A stretch of DNA of 64,000 bases from Doryteuthis pealeii (GCA_023376005.1 CM042151.1:76044446-76108445), one strand, 5' to 3'; positions 10,741-23,127 are shown, counted from the stretch's first letter. Notes: generated from the sequence alone by a model not told the origin. Translations and numbers: made by a program.

Positions 10741-13223
10741 ATTAATATACCAATTCCATTGCCATGCTTAACGCTCTTGTAAATATTTTGCTGAGAATGT
10801 ACACCGCATGAAACAATAGTTATCAAAATGTCCTTTTAATTAAATTTAAATTCATCAATAATTTCAAATAGTTTTCGTAAGCAATTACAATATTATAGGA
10901 TGGTCAGAAAATGGGATCTAATGGAGATAAATATGTAAAATAAACACGAATTAACAAGATTTTTTCCATAAATAAATGAAAATATATGGTAGACCATAGT
11001 GTAAAATTAAATGTGTATTTCATCGACCTGGGTTATCAGGGGAGATAACTTTTTTAATACGTTTGATGATCTGTACAGGAAAATAAGATCGTTAGTAATA
11101 ATTTTTTAAATATATAAAAATCTCAGAAAATATGTTGCACAAAATTTCACATTTTAAACTTACATTTTTAGAAAGATTAAATAAATCTTCATCTCTGGTT
11201 TAAATATTGACTTCAACATGGCACCTTCTAGATGCTTATAATTCACTATTAAATTTTAAGTGAATAAAAATAGGCCAATTGAATCAGAGAAAATACTTCT
11301 TTTTTTTTTTTTTTACATCAATTCAATGAAAAATACTATTTTAAAACTACAAAAACAAAAAACAAAAAAAAAACATGCTACAAAAATTATTTGTTGAGTT
11401 TTAAGAAAATATCTTAAATTTTTAAATCACTTTTTTCAGGTATTATGTTTTATTTTTTTATATGTTCTTCAGAATTTAATCTTTCTAGAAATGTAAAATT
11501 TAGGAACTAGAAAATGTTTGTCTTCAAATGAGCAAAGGTCGAACTTCCCCTACATTCTGAATTGATTAAAAAACTTTTTATATAAGATAAGCTATTCATT
11601 ATAAAATTAAGTCATTAATGAATAATTTAGTGAAAATTTCATTAAAATTGACAATTCCCTGATTTTGGTAATTGTTTTTAATTTTTTTAATTTAATTTTT
11701 TTATTACCTCCCTTTCCGATTTCTCGACATATCTTCATTTCCGAAATTATGTGAAAACGTGATCGAATTTTGGGTCCTCAACTCTCGAGGTTATTCAGAC
11801 GTTTTTTAGGTTGTTTTGTTTTTTGTTTATTTTTATTGTTTTTTTTTAAATTTTTACGTATAACTTAGTTTGAAAAGAGGGGGTATATTTTCATTATAAA
11901 ATGTACAACAGTAGTAGTAGCACAACTATTAAACTGTTGCAAACATCAGGGAATGCCCAGGTTTTAACGTTTGCTGAGGTACGAGCGTCTAACGAAAGTG
12001 AATGTTAGAATTCTGATCCCTAGACAAAAATAAGTAAAATTGGAGGTTCGTTTTTTTTGTTTATTTTCACAGTCCATGGCTAAAAAATGAGAGATTAAAA
12101 AATATAACTATCGCTTGTTTAGTAAGCAGACGACATATTTGAAAATGCATAAAATAAATTCATTAAAAAAAATTCAACAACAAACTTATTTTCTTTTCTC
12201 TTTTAAAATATTAAAATATATTTTTCCTAAGCTGAACCGTGGCAACCCTATGGAAATGTGATAGAGTTGATATTTTCAGTAAAACACCGATCGGGTGCAT
12301 TTTACAAGACATTTACATGCCAAAAATGCTCGGAAATACACCAAAATAAAATAGTCCTCCCTACCCCAATTTTTTACATATTTTTTTAATAGATTCTATT
12401 AGTAACCAAAAGATTTTTTTTTTCATCAAATAATATTTTAAAAGGCAATATACGCCATGTGGATGCCACGTTTTACCTTCGTCGTATTTGTTAAATATTA
12501 AGATTAAGAATAACAAATTTATTTATTTTATCTTAAAACTCAAAACTGGGTACTTCGGTTGAACCCACTTAATTTTCTTTTCTTTGTTTTTCACTATCCA
12601 TTAAAAAAAAGTCAAGCATTTTCTTTTGACGAGAACACGTACGTTTCTAAAGTTTTTTTTATTTAAAAAAAACGTTTTCTTTGAGTCAACAAAATATTAT
12701 ATTTGTACGTACAATGTACGTACAAATATATATTTTGTACGTCGTACATTGTATATCATTTAATGCAGTGTTTTCAATAAATTCAAGTATTAATTACCCG
12801 TAACTGAAAACGTAATAAAATAATAATCGTTAAGTTTCAGTTACTATAAGGAAAAAAGTAATATCTGTGGAGAAAAACATATTTGCTTTTTAATCATTTT
12901 CGTTGTTTCAATTTTACCGATTATTGTTTTAACGTTAGCATTTCTTTTTTCATCTTTAAAAATAATTTTTGAAAATAACACAAAATAAAATGAATTAAAA
13001 TTGACATTTTTTTTTAAATCAACGATTTCCTACCCCAAAATTTCACTGCAAAGAAAACAAAAACTGTTACAAATTCGTACAGGCAGCAAACGAATAAAAA
13101 ATCATAACCCAGTTTTTTAGCCATCACATTTACCTTAGGAAAATAGATAAATAAAATTCCACGTCAGTAGGAAAACGACAAGTTAAAAAATGTTTAAATA
13201 CCTTAAAATTTCAGTGAAGTTTG
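10741..13223. repeat. AT-rich repeat block R1 (left arm)
   Basis: Long non-coding AT-rich repeat. Conserved modules recur elsewhere: AGAAATGTAAAATTTAGGAACT through TTATTACCTCCC (11,480-11,710) matches 58,605-58,865 and 31,980-32,900. GGGTGCATTTTACAAGACA (12,295-12,313) matches 29,568-29,586. GTGTATTTCATCGACCTGGG marks the other side. No reading frame with recognisable homology. Mirror at 13,847-16,320. Confidence 0.7.
12687..12745. repeat. GTACGTAC palindrome (left arm, slightly imperfect)
   Basis: Left-arm counterpart of the perfect 49-bp palindrome at 14,326-14,374. Here an A replaces AT at the centre and one flank is shortened, so the symmetry is imperfect. Confidence 0.8.
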
Positions 13224-13846
13224 TATCTCTCTCTTTTTTTNNNNNNNNNNNNNNNNNNNNNNNNNNNNNNNNNNNNNNNNNNNNNNNNNNNNNNNNNNNN
13301 NNNNNNNNNNNNNNNNNNNNNNNNNNNNNNNNNNNNNNNNACTTATCTATCTTTTCTATCTGTCTATATCTTCTATCTGACATATATAAAGGTCAGGTTG
13401 TGTGTGTATTGTCCAGAAGAAACTATGAAAATAAAACACATTAACGACAATGAAATATTATATACACATTCACATGCAACAGAGCTTGCTTCTTTGTGCA
13501 AAATTAAATGATTTTTATTTATACTGGAAGATATTTTAAATTAAGATTTGAATTGTAAGAGAAGGCCAAGGGAAAGTCATTGGTTGCATTCGTGATTAAA
13601 ACATAAATCAATTATGTTAGACCAAAACAATCAATGGATCTGCGAAGACTAACTTTTTATCATACCTCTCTACCAACGCCGATTCTAGTAAAAGATTTGA
13701 AATTAGCATGTTCATGAAAAGGGTTTATCATCAGGAAATAAAAATAAGGGATTTGTCTCATGGTTATCCCCCTTGTTTTTATAATTTGAGCGACATTCGC
13801 GATTCATTTTAAAAATTGTCATAGTTTTTTGTTTGTTTTTAAGAAA
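13224..13846. other. Palindrome spacer with assembly gap
   Basis: This is the unpaired centre between the two arms. Left of the gap the sequence leaves the arm homology and enters a TC/T-rich run. Right of the gap it resumes with a TATC-type microsatellite, then about 450 bp of AT-rich sequence seen only once in the window. No coding potential is recognised; reading frames that cross the Ns are meaningless. Confidence 0.9.
13241..13340. other. Assembly gap, 100 N
   Basis: Exactly 100 undetermined bases, a conventional placeholder length for a gap of unknown size. It sits between a TC/T run and a TATC microsatellite, so the join is probably through simple repeat sequence. Confidence 0.99.
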
Positions 13847-13859
13847 CAAACTTCACTGA

Positions 13860-16310
13860 AATTTAAGGTATTTAACATTTTTTAACTTGTCGTTTTCCTA
13901 CTGACGTGAATTTTATTTATCTATTTTCCTAAGGTAAATGTGATGGCTAAAAACTGGGTTATGTTTTTATTCGTTTGCTGCCTGTACGAATTTGTACAGT
14001 TTTTGTTTTCTTTTGCAGTGAAAATTTTGGGGTAGGAAATCGTTGATTTAAAAAAAATGTCAATTTTAATTCATTTTATTTTGTGTTATTTTCAAAATTA
14101 TTTTTAAAGATGAAAAAAGAAATGCTAACGTTAAAACAATAATCGGTAAAATTGAAACAACGAAAATGATTAAAAAAGCAAATATGTTTTTCTCCACAGA
14201 TATTACTTTTTTCCTTATAGTAACTGAAACTTAACGATTATTATTATTACGTTTTCAGTTACGGGTAATTAATACTTGAATTTATTGAAAACACTGCATT
14301 AAATTGATATACAATGTACGACGTACAAAATATTATATTTGTACGTACATTGTACGTACAAATATAATATTTTGTTGACTCAAAGAAACGTTTTTTTTAA
14401 ATAAAAAAAACTTTAAGAAACGTACGTGTTCTCGTCAAAAGAAATGCTTGACTTTTTTTTAATGGATAGTGAAAAACAAAGAAAAGAAATTAAGTGGGTT
14501 CCCGAAGTACCCAGATTTTGAGTTTTAAGATAAAATAAAATAAATTGTTATTCTTAATCTTAATATTTAACAAATACGACGAAGGTAAAACGTGGCATCC
14601 ACATGGGTATATTGCCTTTTAAAATATTATTTGATGAAAAAAAAAATCTTTTGGTTACTAATAGAATCTATTAAAAAAATATGTAAAAAAATTGGGGAGG
14701 GAGGACTATTTATTTTTGGTGTATTTCCGAGCATTTTTGGCATGTAAATGTCTTGTAAAATGCACCCGATCGGTGTTTCTGAAAATATCAACTCTATCAC
14801 ATTTCCATAGGGTTGCACGGTTCAGCTTAGGAAAAATATATTTTAATATTTTAAAAGAGAAAAAGAAATAAGTTTGTTGTTGATTTTTTTTTAATGAATT
14901 TATTTTATGCATTTTCAAATATGTCGTCTGCTTACTAAACAAGCGATAGTTATATTTTTAAATCTCTCATTTTTAGCCATGGACTGTGAAAATAAACAAA
15001 AACAAAACGAACCTCCAATTTTACTTTATTTTTTGTCTAGGGATCAGAATTCTAACATTCATTTCGTTAGACGCTCGTACCTCAGCAAACGTTAAAACCT
15101 GGGCATTCCTGATGTTTGCAACAGTTAATAGTTGTGCTACTACTACTGTTGTACATTTATTAATGAAAATATACCCCTCTTTTCAAACTAAGTTAACGTA
15201 AAAATTTAAAAAAAACAATAAAAAAATAAACAAAAACAAAAACAACCTAAAAAACGTCTGAATAACCTCGAGAGTTGAGGACCAAAATTCGATCACGTTT
15301 TCACATAATTTCGGAAATGAAGATATGTGGAAATCGGAAAAGAGGTATAATAAAAAAAATTAAATTAAAAAAAATTAAAAACAATTACCAAAAATCAGGG
15401 AATTGTCCAATTTTAATGAAATTTCACTAAATTATTCATTAATGACTTAATATTTATAATGAATAGCTTATCTTATATAAAAAGTTTTTTAATCAATTCA
15501 GAATGTAGGGAAGTTCGACCTTTGCTCATTGAAGACAAACATTTTCTAGTTCCTAAATTTTACATTTCTAGAAAGATTAAATTCTGAAGAACATATAAAA
15601 AAAAAAAACATAATACCTGAAAAAGTGATTTAAAAATTTAAGATATTTTCTTAAAACTCAACAAATAATTTTTGTAGCATGTTTTTTTTTGTTTTTTGTT
15701 TTTGTAGTTTTAAAAATAGTATTTTTCATTGAATTGATGTAAAAAAAAAAAAAAAGAAGTATTTTTTCTCTGATTCAATTGCCTATTTTATTCACTTAAA
15801 AATTTAATAGTGAATTATAAGCATCTAGAAGGTGCCATGTTGAAGTCAATATTTAAACCAGAGATGAAGATTTATTTAATCTTTCTAAAAATGTAAGTTT
15901 AAAATGTGAAATTTTGTGCAACATATATTTCTGAGATTTTTTATATATTTAAAAAAATTATTACTAACGATCTTATTTTCCTGTCAGATCATCAAACGTA
16001 TTAAAAAAGTTATCTCCCTGATAACCCAGTCGATGAAATACACATTTAATTTACACTATGGTCTACCATATATTTTCATTTATTTATGGAAAAATCTTGT
16101 TAATTCGTGTTTATTTTACATATTTATCTCCATTAGATCCCATTTTCTGACCATCCTATAATAATTGTAATTGCTTACGAAAACTATTTGAAATTATTGA
16201 TGAATTTAAATTTAATTAAAGGACATTTTGATAACTATTGTTTCATGCGGTGTACATTCTCAGCAAATATTTACAAGAGCGTTAAGCATGGCAATGGAAT
16301 TGGTATATTA
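13860..16310. repeat. AT-rich repeat block R1 (right arm)
   Basis: Reverse complement of 10,741-13,210. It contains the module 15,350-15,610 that recurs at 58,605-58,865, and the module 15,640-15,950 that recurs at 33,150-33,440, where a solo LTR interrupts the same repeat. No genes. Confidence 0.7.
14326..14374. repeat. Perfect 49-bp palindrome
   Basis: Two 24-base arms are exact complements around a single T. Each arm is CAAAATATTATATTTG followed by TACGTACA. It could extrude a hairpin. It lies in block R1 and may be the tip of a foldback transposon. Confidence 0.95.
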
Positions 16311-17330
16311 ATGATTTTTTTAAGAATTCAAATTCTCAATTTAAATTCTTAAAGATATAGTTGACTCACAATAAAGCATTTTTCAACTCATCTATTAACT
16401 TAAATGGTTTAATTTTTAAGTTATAACAATTTACTGAACTCCAACCCAAGGACATAACCAATAATAAATTGAAAGTGAAACAGCTGATAAAGTTTAAGAG
16501 TACCATTATTTTGCCTTTTGAGCCTTAAGGGTTTAAACCAAAATTTACCGTTGTCCTTCCATCAGGCCCCGACACTAACTTTTTTCATGACTGTCCCAAA
16601 CAAAAATTATCAACCGTCCCAAATGGGGTTTGGACCGTCCGTTATCAAAATATTTTTGTTTAATTCATTAGCATCATCTATACTTGTCAGTCATCAGTAG
16701 CATAATAACATGTAATAAACATTAAGAAAAGCTGAAACAGTGATAATTCTGGATATTTGGACAAAAAAATCAATTTCCTAGTGTTTTGAGTGAAAAAAAA
16801 TACTTTTTTACTTTAACTTACCCTGAAAAGGGTAGTAGCATAATTCGGTCCTTTTAAACTATCTCCCTCACCATTATTCATTACATGGCTTTGAGAATGA
16901 CCTGCGGTGCCATAGCCTCATTTTGAGGTCAGCATTCGGGCAATCACTGGACGGCCCTTATGGAATGTAGTACTAACTTTTAGGAAAAATTTTTACCGTC
17001 CCTGGCAAACTGTCCCAGATGACGAATTGATCGTCTCGGATGTAATTTTTATCGATGATGGACAGCGTTAATGTCGAGCCCTGCCTGCCATCATGATCTC
17101 CATTCACTGGTGTTGTGATAAAATGGAAAATAAAAGTACCACTGGTATATATGCATTCTGACACTTTCAATGAAATTCTTAAAGATATAATTGCTTCACA
17201 ATAAAGCATTTTCCAAACCCATCTATTGCTTAAATGGTCTAATTTTTCAACGATAACAATTTACTTAAAACCGCTCCAAAGGATGCAACTAAAATTAAAT
17301 CAAAAGTGAAAGGGTTGAAAAAGTTCCAGT
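16311..17330. repeat. Repeat R4 with foldback MITE (right arm)
   Basis: Mirror of 9,720-10,740. The MITE ends lie near 16,562 (CAGGCCCCGACACTAAC) and 17,083 (GTTAATGTCGAGCCCTG), flanked by the same pair of direct repeats. Non-coding. Confidence 0.7.
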
Positions 17331-18169
17331 GTGCTTATAATGCTAGTAATAATGATAGCACTCTTGAACTTTCTTGACCCTTTCACTTTCACTTTTCGTT
17401 TTGTTATGCAAGGAAAATAAAGACAAATTCAACTAGACTCTCAAGTCTGGTAGTGTTGAATAATAGAGAGATTAAGAGTTGAATGACTGAGACTGATTTC
17501 AACCTGATTTCAAGATCTGGCTCAACTGGGACCAGTCATTCAAAGAGGCAGTGAGGTGTTAAATTGATAAATTCAACCATCAAGTGTTGCAATGTTCAGT
17601 TACCAAATTACATTTAATTTTACCTGATGCAGAAAGCTCAATATTCATACAAATTTGTGTTTGGACTTTATAAATACTAGCAAAATAAGAAAACGCCTCC
17701 CCGGGCGATGTAAAAATTAATTTTTGAAAGATATTGCTTGAGGAGGTGGAAGTTAAAAATTAAATGTTGAGAGTTTGAACCATGAATCATGAAATCATCA
17801 AATTTATTAAAGGAGTAAAAAAAAGAATTTGAAATCGAACTAAGTTCTATTAACTTTGAATATCTATTAAATAAAACAAACTATATATAAATATATGATG
17901 CTGGGGATGTATCTATTAAAACTTGTTTTAAAAAACAATGCTCAAATTTTGAGTGTATTTATTCGATGTTATGAAGATTTCAGGATAGTGACGTAAGCAG
18001 TGATGTAGTTTTTGTTACAGACAAAAACCGGAAGCGAATCTCCATTATTTTATAAATAATTGATACTGTTTTATTTTTTGGCATTTCATCTTTACTTTCA
18101 GTACTTAATGAAAACTGTCCTGCCACTTGCCATAGAAAAGTAATTTCTGGGCTGTATTTTTGAGACACT
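17331..18169. other. Non-coding AT-rich stretch (right arm)
   Basis: Mirror of 8,871-9,719. No gene or intact element is recognised. Confidence 0.45.
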
Positions 18170-18470
18170 TGTTCGTCAACGTCATCGCCGAAGCCACCTC
18201 ACCAGAGATGGGCCAACAATGTTTCCTTTTGTTTCTGTACGTGGTCATCGGAAGTGACTCTGCGGTCTGCCAGCGGGAGACGAAGGCGCCTGCGACGTCC
18301 CGTTTTCCATCGCGTCTGTCCCTCACTCTTTCTCCCCGGCAGACAGCAAGCACGAGAAGAGAAGAGAGAGAGAGGAACGTGAGGATGGCGAGATTTTCCT
18401 CACTGCTGTCGTTGAGTGAACAGCAGGAGGAAGACATGCCAATTCTCTGATCCTAGTACAAAAGTAAAGT
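18170..18470 (+). promoter_or_regulatory. GC/CpG-rich island upstream of ZNF2 (right arm)
   Basis: Mirror of the island at 8,560-8,870, on the same strand as and upstream of the right-arm ZNF2. A donor-like AAAAGTAAAG at about 18,459-18,468 and the acceptor at 19,001-19,004 would define a 0.54 kb intron holding an S1 SINE. Candidate promoter and first exon, inference only. Confidence 0.4.
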
Positions 18471-18493
18471 TGGCGAAGTTGTCTATTGTCCAT

Positions 18494-18712
18494 AACAGCC
18501 AAACAGGGAGTCTATCCTCTTTTCACTAGTGTTAGACCAGGGAAATTGTTTTACATCTGAGGCAGAGTGCCACACCTACCGTCAGCTGCCCATTTTACCG
18601 CACAGATAAATTTACCCAAGGTATGCTACTCGTGTTGAGTTGAAGGCTGGTATCAAACCTGTACCTTGTGGTTCCTAGGTGGATATTCTGCTGACTGAAC
18701 TTGATCCATATA
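18494..18712 (-). mobile_element. tRNA-derived SINE S1, diverged copy (right arm)
   Basis: Mirror of 8,321-8,540, with the same body blocks and a degenerate A box. Confidence 0.8.
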
Positions 18713-19000
18713 TAAATTGTTTTGAAAATTATAACCAGTAAATAAATATGAAAGTTGATGTTTGGAGACTCTAAAAACAAATATTTATTTAATAACAAGT
18801 CTACTTTAGTATTGTTATCTAATAATTTTTGGAAAAAAACTCAATTGAAAAGTTAGGCCCCCACTCTTTTAAACAGAACAAATATTGATGTATAATTTCT
18901 TCACTGGATATATGCCTCATTTTTTCCTTTTTCTTTTCACTATGTATGGAAACATAATCTTGTCTTACCTTTTCTTAACTAATTTCTTTTCTTTTTATTC
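18713..19000. other. Putative ZNF2 intron (right arm)
   Basis: AT-rich. Its 3' end is the pyrimidine tract of the ZNF2 acceptor. Confidence 0.45.
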
Positions 19001-19004
19001 ACAG
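19001..19004 (+). other. Splice acceptor of ZNF2 terminal exon (right arm)
   Basis: TTTCTTTTCTTTTTATTCACAG ends at 19,004, 58 nt before the ATG at 19,063. Confidence 0.65.
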
Positions 19005-19062
19005 ATATCCAAATGTAAGAAAACACTTTTACTATAAAGGTTGATACATACACTGTACCATC

Positions 19063-19875
19063 ATGGATCTTGAAGATACAGGCCAACCTACTGAAATCAA
19101 AATCACATACCTGTGATGTTTGTGGATCTGCATTTTCAAACAGTTCTAATTTAAGAAGGCACATGAAAATACACACTGGAGAGAAACCATTTTCCTGTGA
19201 GGTGTGTGCCTCTGCTTTTTCAAGGAGTTCACATTTAAAACGACATTTACAAATACACAGTGGAGACAAACCATTTTGTTGTGAAGTTTGTGGGTCTGCA
19301 TTCTCTGAAAATTCAGCTTTGAAAATACATATGCGGACACACACAGGAGAGAAACCATATCCTTGTGAAGTTTGTGGATCTGCATTTTCAAGCAGCTCAG
19401 ATTTTAACAAACACATGCGGACACACACAGGAGAAAACCTTTCCCTTGTGAACTTTGTGGGTCCACTTTCGCGGACAGCTCAGGTTTAAGAAGACATATA
19501 AAATTGCACAATAGAGAAAAACCCTACAAATGTGATGTTTGTGGAGCAGCATATATACAAAGCTCAGGACTAAAGTATCACATGAATACACATACTGGAG
19601 AGAGGCCCTTTCCTTGTGAACTTTGTGGCTCTGCTTTCTCAAGCAATTCCCATTTAAGAAGTCATATGAGGATGCACACTGGAGAAACACCCTACAAATG
19701 TGAAATTTGTGGGAGCAGCATATATTCAAAGCTCAGGATTAAAGTATCATATGAATACACATACTAGAGGGAAGTCCTTTCCTTGTGAAGTTTGTGGTTG
19801 TGCCTTCTCAAGCAATTCACATTTGAAAAGTCATATGAGAATGCACACAGGAGAAGAAACCCTTCATCCGTGACG
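19063..19875 (+). pseudogene. ZNF2: C2H2 zinc-finger protein, right-arm copy, frame broken
   Basis: Same gene as the left-arm ZNF2. It has the same start (MDLEDTGQ at 19,063), the same nine C2H2 fingers and the same final GEETLHP ending, but three private 1-bp indels disrupt the frame: an extra A near 19,094, a missing A near 19,433 in a GAAAAACC run, and an extra G near 19,711 in a GGG run. Finger 1 (CDVCGSAFSNSSNLRRH) is intact here, though broken on the left. All three indels are in homopolymers and absent from the left arm. They therefore look more like sequencing errors than true mutations, so calling this copy a pseudogene describes the assembly rather than the organism. Confidence 0.75.
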
Positions 19876-20464
19876 TTTGTGGTGCAGCATACTCTCAGAC
19901 CAAATCTTTCAAATGTCATCTGAAAATGCATCCAGTATACATGATGCCACAGAAATACCACCAAGCTAATGTCTTACTATCTTTTTAAAAATTTTTTTTA
20001 GATAGATATGAATAGACTTCGAGATAGATAGATATGATCTCACTGAGATATATAGAGAAATAGATTCATAGATAGAAGAGAAAGAGACAGGCAGCCAGAC
20101 AAAGATTTAGACACATTGATTGATAGAAAGATATAGATAGATAGATATATCGATACACATACTTGCTACTTTTATGTGTAAGAAAACTATTACCTTAATG
20201 TCTCTTCTTTTTTCCTTTTTTTTAAAAAGTTTTTTCTCATTGAATTACTTTTTAGAACTCCTAGAATTGTTTTAAGTGTTTATCTGAAAATGCCTAAAAA
20301 TCAATAGAAATAAAATAAATACACGCACATACAAAATGCCTCTTCTTCAATTACAGAATGCTAAAAGAAAAAGTATGGCTCACAAAGTATCAGTAGCAGT
20401 TATTATTTAGACTGGTGCACACTGTGTATTTGCTGTTGAAATGTCTTTTTAAACTGATGGGTAA
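19876..20464. repeat. ZNF2 3' flank and (GATA)n microsatellite
   Basis: A degenerate extra finger runs to about 19,950. An imperfect GATA tract follows at 20,000-20,150, then AT-rich sequence. Mirror of 6,557-7,085. Confidence 0.75.
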
Positions 20465-21052
20465 CACTCAATGGCAAGCCTCTTAAGCCAGTAGAACAAT
20501 TCATGTACCTGGTTGGTAATATCTCCTCCACAGAGAGCGATGTTAATACACGGATAGCAAAGGCATGGTCGGCCACAAATAGATTATCAGTCATATGGAG
20601 GTCCGATCTCCCTGACAGGCTGAAGCGATGGTTCTTGTGTCGGCGCTGCTATATGGCTGCACCACCTGGACCCTAACAAAGCGTCTTGAGATTAAGCTAG
20701 ATGGGAGCTGCACAAGAATGCTGCATGCAGTCTTGAACAAGTCATGGAAACAGCACCCCACAAGTAAACAGCTGTACGGTCACCTGTCCCCCATCTCACA
20801 AATTATCTGAGTGAGACGGACAAGGCATGCAGGACACTGCTGGAGAAGCAAGGATGAACTCATAAGCGACGTTCTCCTGTGGAAGCCAACACATGGACAT
20901 GCAAGTGTGGGGCGCCCAGCAAGGACCTACATTGACCAGCTATGTGATGATGCTGGCTGCTCTGCAGAGGAGCTCCCAGATGCAATGAATGATAGGGAAG
21001 GTTGGCGAAAGATTGTCATGGATACCCGTGCTGCATGCGCGACATGATGATG
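20465..21052 (+). pseudogene. LINE C-terminal ORF2 remnant (right arm)
   Basis: Mirror of 5,947-6,556: YLVGNISSTESDVNTRI, LLYGCTTWTLTKRL, KSWKQHPTSKQLYGHL, a TGA, then RRTRHAGHCWRSKDELISD, ending in a (GAT)n tail at about 21,043-21,054. The frame differs from the left arm near 20,628 through lost bases. Confidence 0.8.
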
Positions 21053-21817
21053 ATGAAATTTCAAGTAATGCGTAAGCACAATTAAGAACACTTTTATGAT
21101 ATTTTCATGTTAAAACATGCAGATTTGAACAAATTCGTATTTTCAGTGTAGATTTACAGTGAAATGAAAATGGCTGACCAAAACATATGGCTTCCTAAAA
21201 ATGAAAAAAATAAGGGTAGGTTACTCTCATTTATGTAGCTAATGTTCAGATTACCAATTGATGAATTGCTACACAGAGAGATTTTTATGCTCATTTCATG
21301 CTGGAATGATGCAGATCTGGATAGAAAATCAGTACTGCTTTGGGTTGAAAATTTCAGAATCTCAGATTCATCAATTAAATCTTCAGAACCATAGGTTCAT
21401 CAATTAAAAGACTGCTGCCTGGAAGACACCGAACCCCAGAAAATAGAGTGTGAGACTGTTGTGTAATTTTCTATACATTCAGCCTGTAAACATGTTTCTG
21501 CTTTGAGATTGGCTAATTGAATAAAAAATTGTAAGACATTAGCTAGATGGATCTACTATTACCTCTTGCCTGAGTTCACTTGCACCATACAGGTGACAGT
21601 TTAAAATGTGGGCAGTATTTCTGTTGCACCATGTAGTATCATTTTCATGACATCTTTAATTCAATGTGTCAGATTTTAGGCATGAAAAGTTGACATCTTT
21701 TTTTTATACATCATCGAACAGAATGTACTAATTGGATTATTTTAGATAAAAAATTATACATTAAAATTAATTTCAATTCCATTTTTGCATTTGGGAGATT
21801 TGCTATCTGATAATACC
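21053..21817. other. Non-coding stretch (right arm)
   Basis: Mirror of 5,174-5,946. Nothing recognised. Confidence 0.5.
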
Positions 21818-22291
21818 ATGGTGTACTATACTCCAGGCCTGCCCATGGTACAACTGAGAACCAGAACTGGAGGCTGATTTTAACATTCTTTGATTTAATG
21901 GGAGCAGGGCATATTAGCTACATTTTGAATTTCTAACAATACTACAGTAGCTAACTCACACTTAAAGAAATTTTTTTACTTATATTTGGAATATCATTTA
22001 TCATTTGAATAAAGGGTTCTGTAAGACCTGTAAATAATGTGAATTTTTCTGTTTCAACATTATGTAAATCATATCTTTTACCAGAAAACTTGACTACCTC
22101 TTTGTTTTGTTTAATATTCATCAGTGTTCTCAACAATATTACATATGTTCATTTATTTAACTTTCAATACATCTTATTATCCTCAGGTATTAGTCAAATT
22201 GTTATTCTATGTATTTTCAAAAATAGTTAATTTTCAATAGGCCTCCAATTTTGGCTTTCAGTTATGCAGGCCTGGTGTATAGTACACTATG
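21818..22291. mobile_element. Foldback MITE (right arm)
   Basis: Mirror of 4,702-5,173, with GTGTACTATAC-type ends. Confidence 0.75.
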
Positions 22292-22327
22292 AGGAAAAAA
22301 ATGAGATTTTTACGACCTTCATCATTT

Positions 22328-22358
<31 letters not shown>

Positions 22359-22379
22359 ATTTCGTAAAAATCTCTCTGT

Positions 22380-22615
22380 GTACGGAACATTTTATACATT
22401 TTTCCTATTATTATTATCATCATCATTTCAACTCCATCTGATTATTTTAATAATAATAATAATGTAAATCCATATACATTTTGATAAACAGACCGAAACA
22501 CGTGTAAGTGATATCGATTAAAAGTGATATCGATAAAATTCATTTTTATCCGTCTACATTTCTTTTCTTGACTCATTTTTTCCTCATATTGTCGGATTCA
22601 TTTTCCATTCTTACA
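22380..22615. repeat. Dispersed repeat R5 (right-arm copy)
   Basis: Mirror of 4,395-4,625 but retaining the 16-bp ATCGAT-containing direct duplication also seen at 46,077-46,107. The left arm has only one unit. Confidence 0.75.
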
Positions 22616-22799
22616 TAGTACACTATGGATAATTCACAATTTTTTTTACAGTTTTCAAAAATTAAAAAAAAAAGAAAGAAAAGAAACATTGTTAAACAAA
22701 GAAAATATTTAATAAATTTCTGTAAATTTAAATATTTCTCAATGACTGCTTTTTTTTAAAAAGATGTTTGTCACTTCTTTTATTTTTCTGTTAAGAATT

Positions 22800-23008
22800 T
22801 GGATTATCCAACTATTAGAATCATCATCAAGGCATGCCGACAACACAGATTCCTTTGAATCTCTCTCACCATCTATCCCTTTATCAGCCATTACTCTTGG
22901 GTCCTCTAGACGGCATCCAGTGTTCATACAGAGCTGGTGAATGTAAGTTTTTGCTGGTTAACCAACACTGGTGTGCCCATGTATATGGTTACATAGGATA
23001 ATGTCATT
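22800..23008 (-). pseudogene. LINE 3'-terminal fragment (right arm)
   Basis: Mirror of 3,998-4,205, with the same internal stop. Confidence 0.7.
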
Positions 23009-23127
23009 TTAAAGACTCCTAAGGAAACAGTTTCAAAAAGACTTATGATCTGAAATTTTGTGTTAGAGTTGTTATGGTAACAAAGGAAAAGGCAAACACA
23101 AGTTGAAGATTTCAATAATTTGTATTG

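Noticed and set aside
13183..13511. ORFs crossing the N gap
   Set aside because: More than a third of their residues are unknown; they exist only because Ns contain no stop codon.
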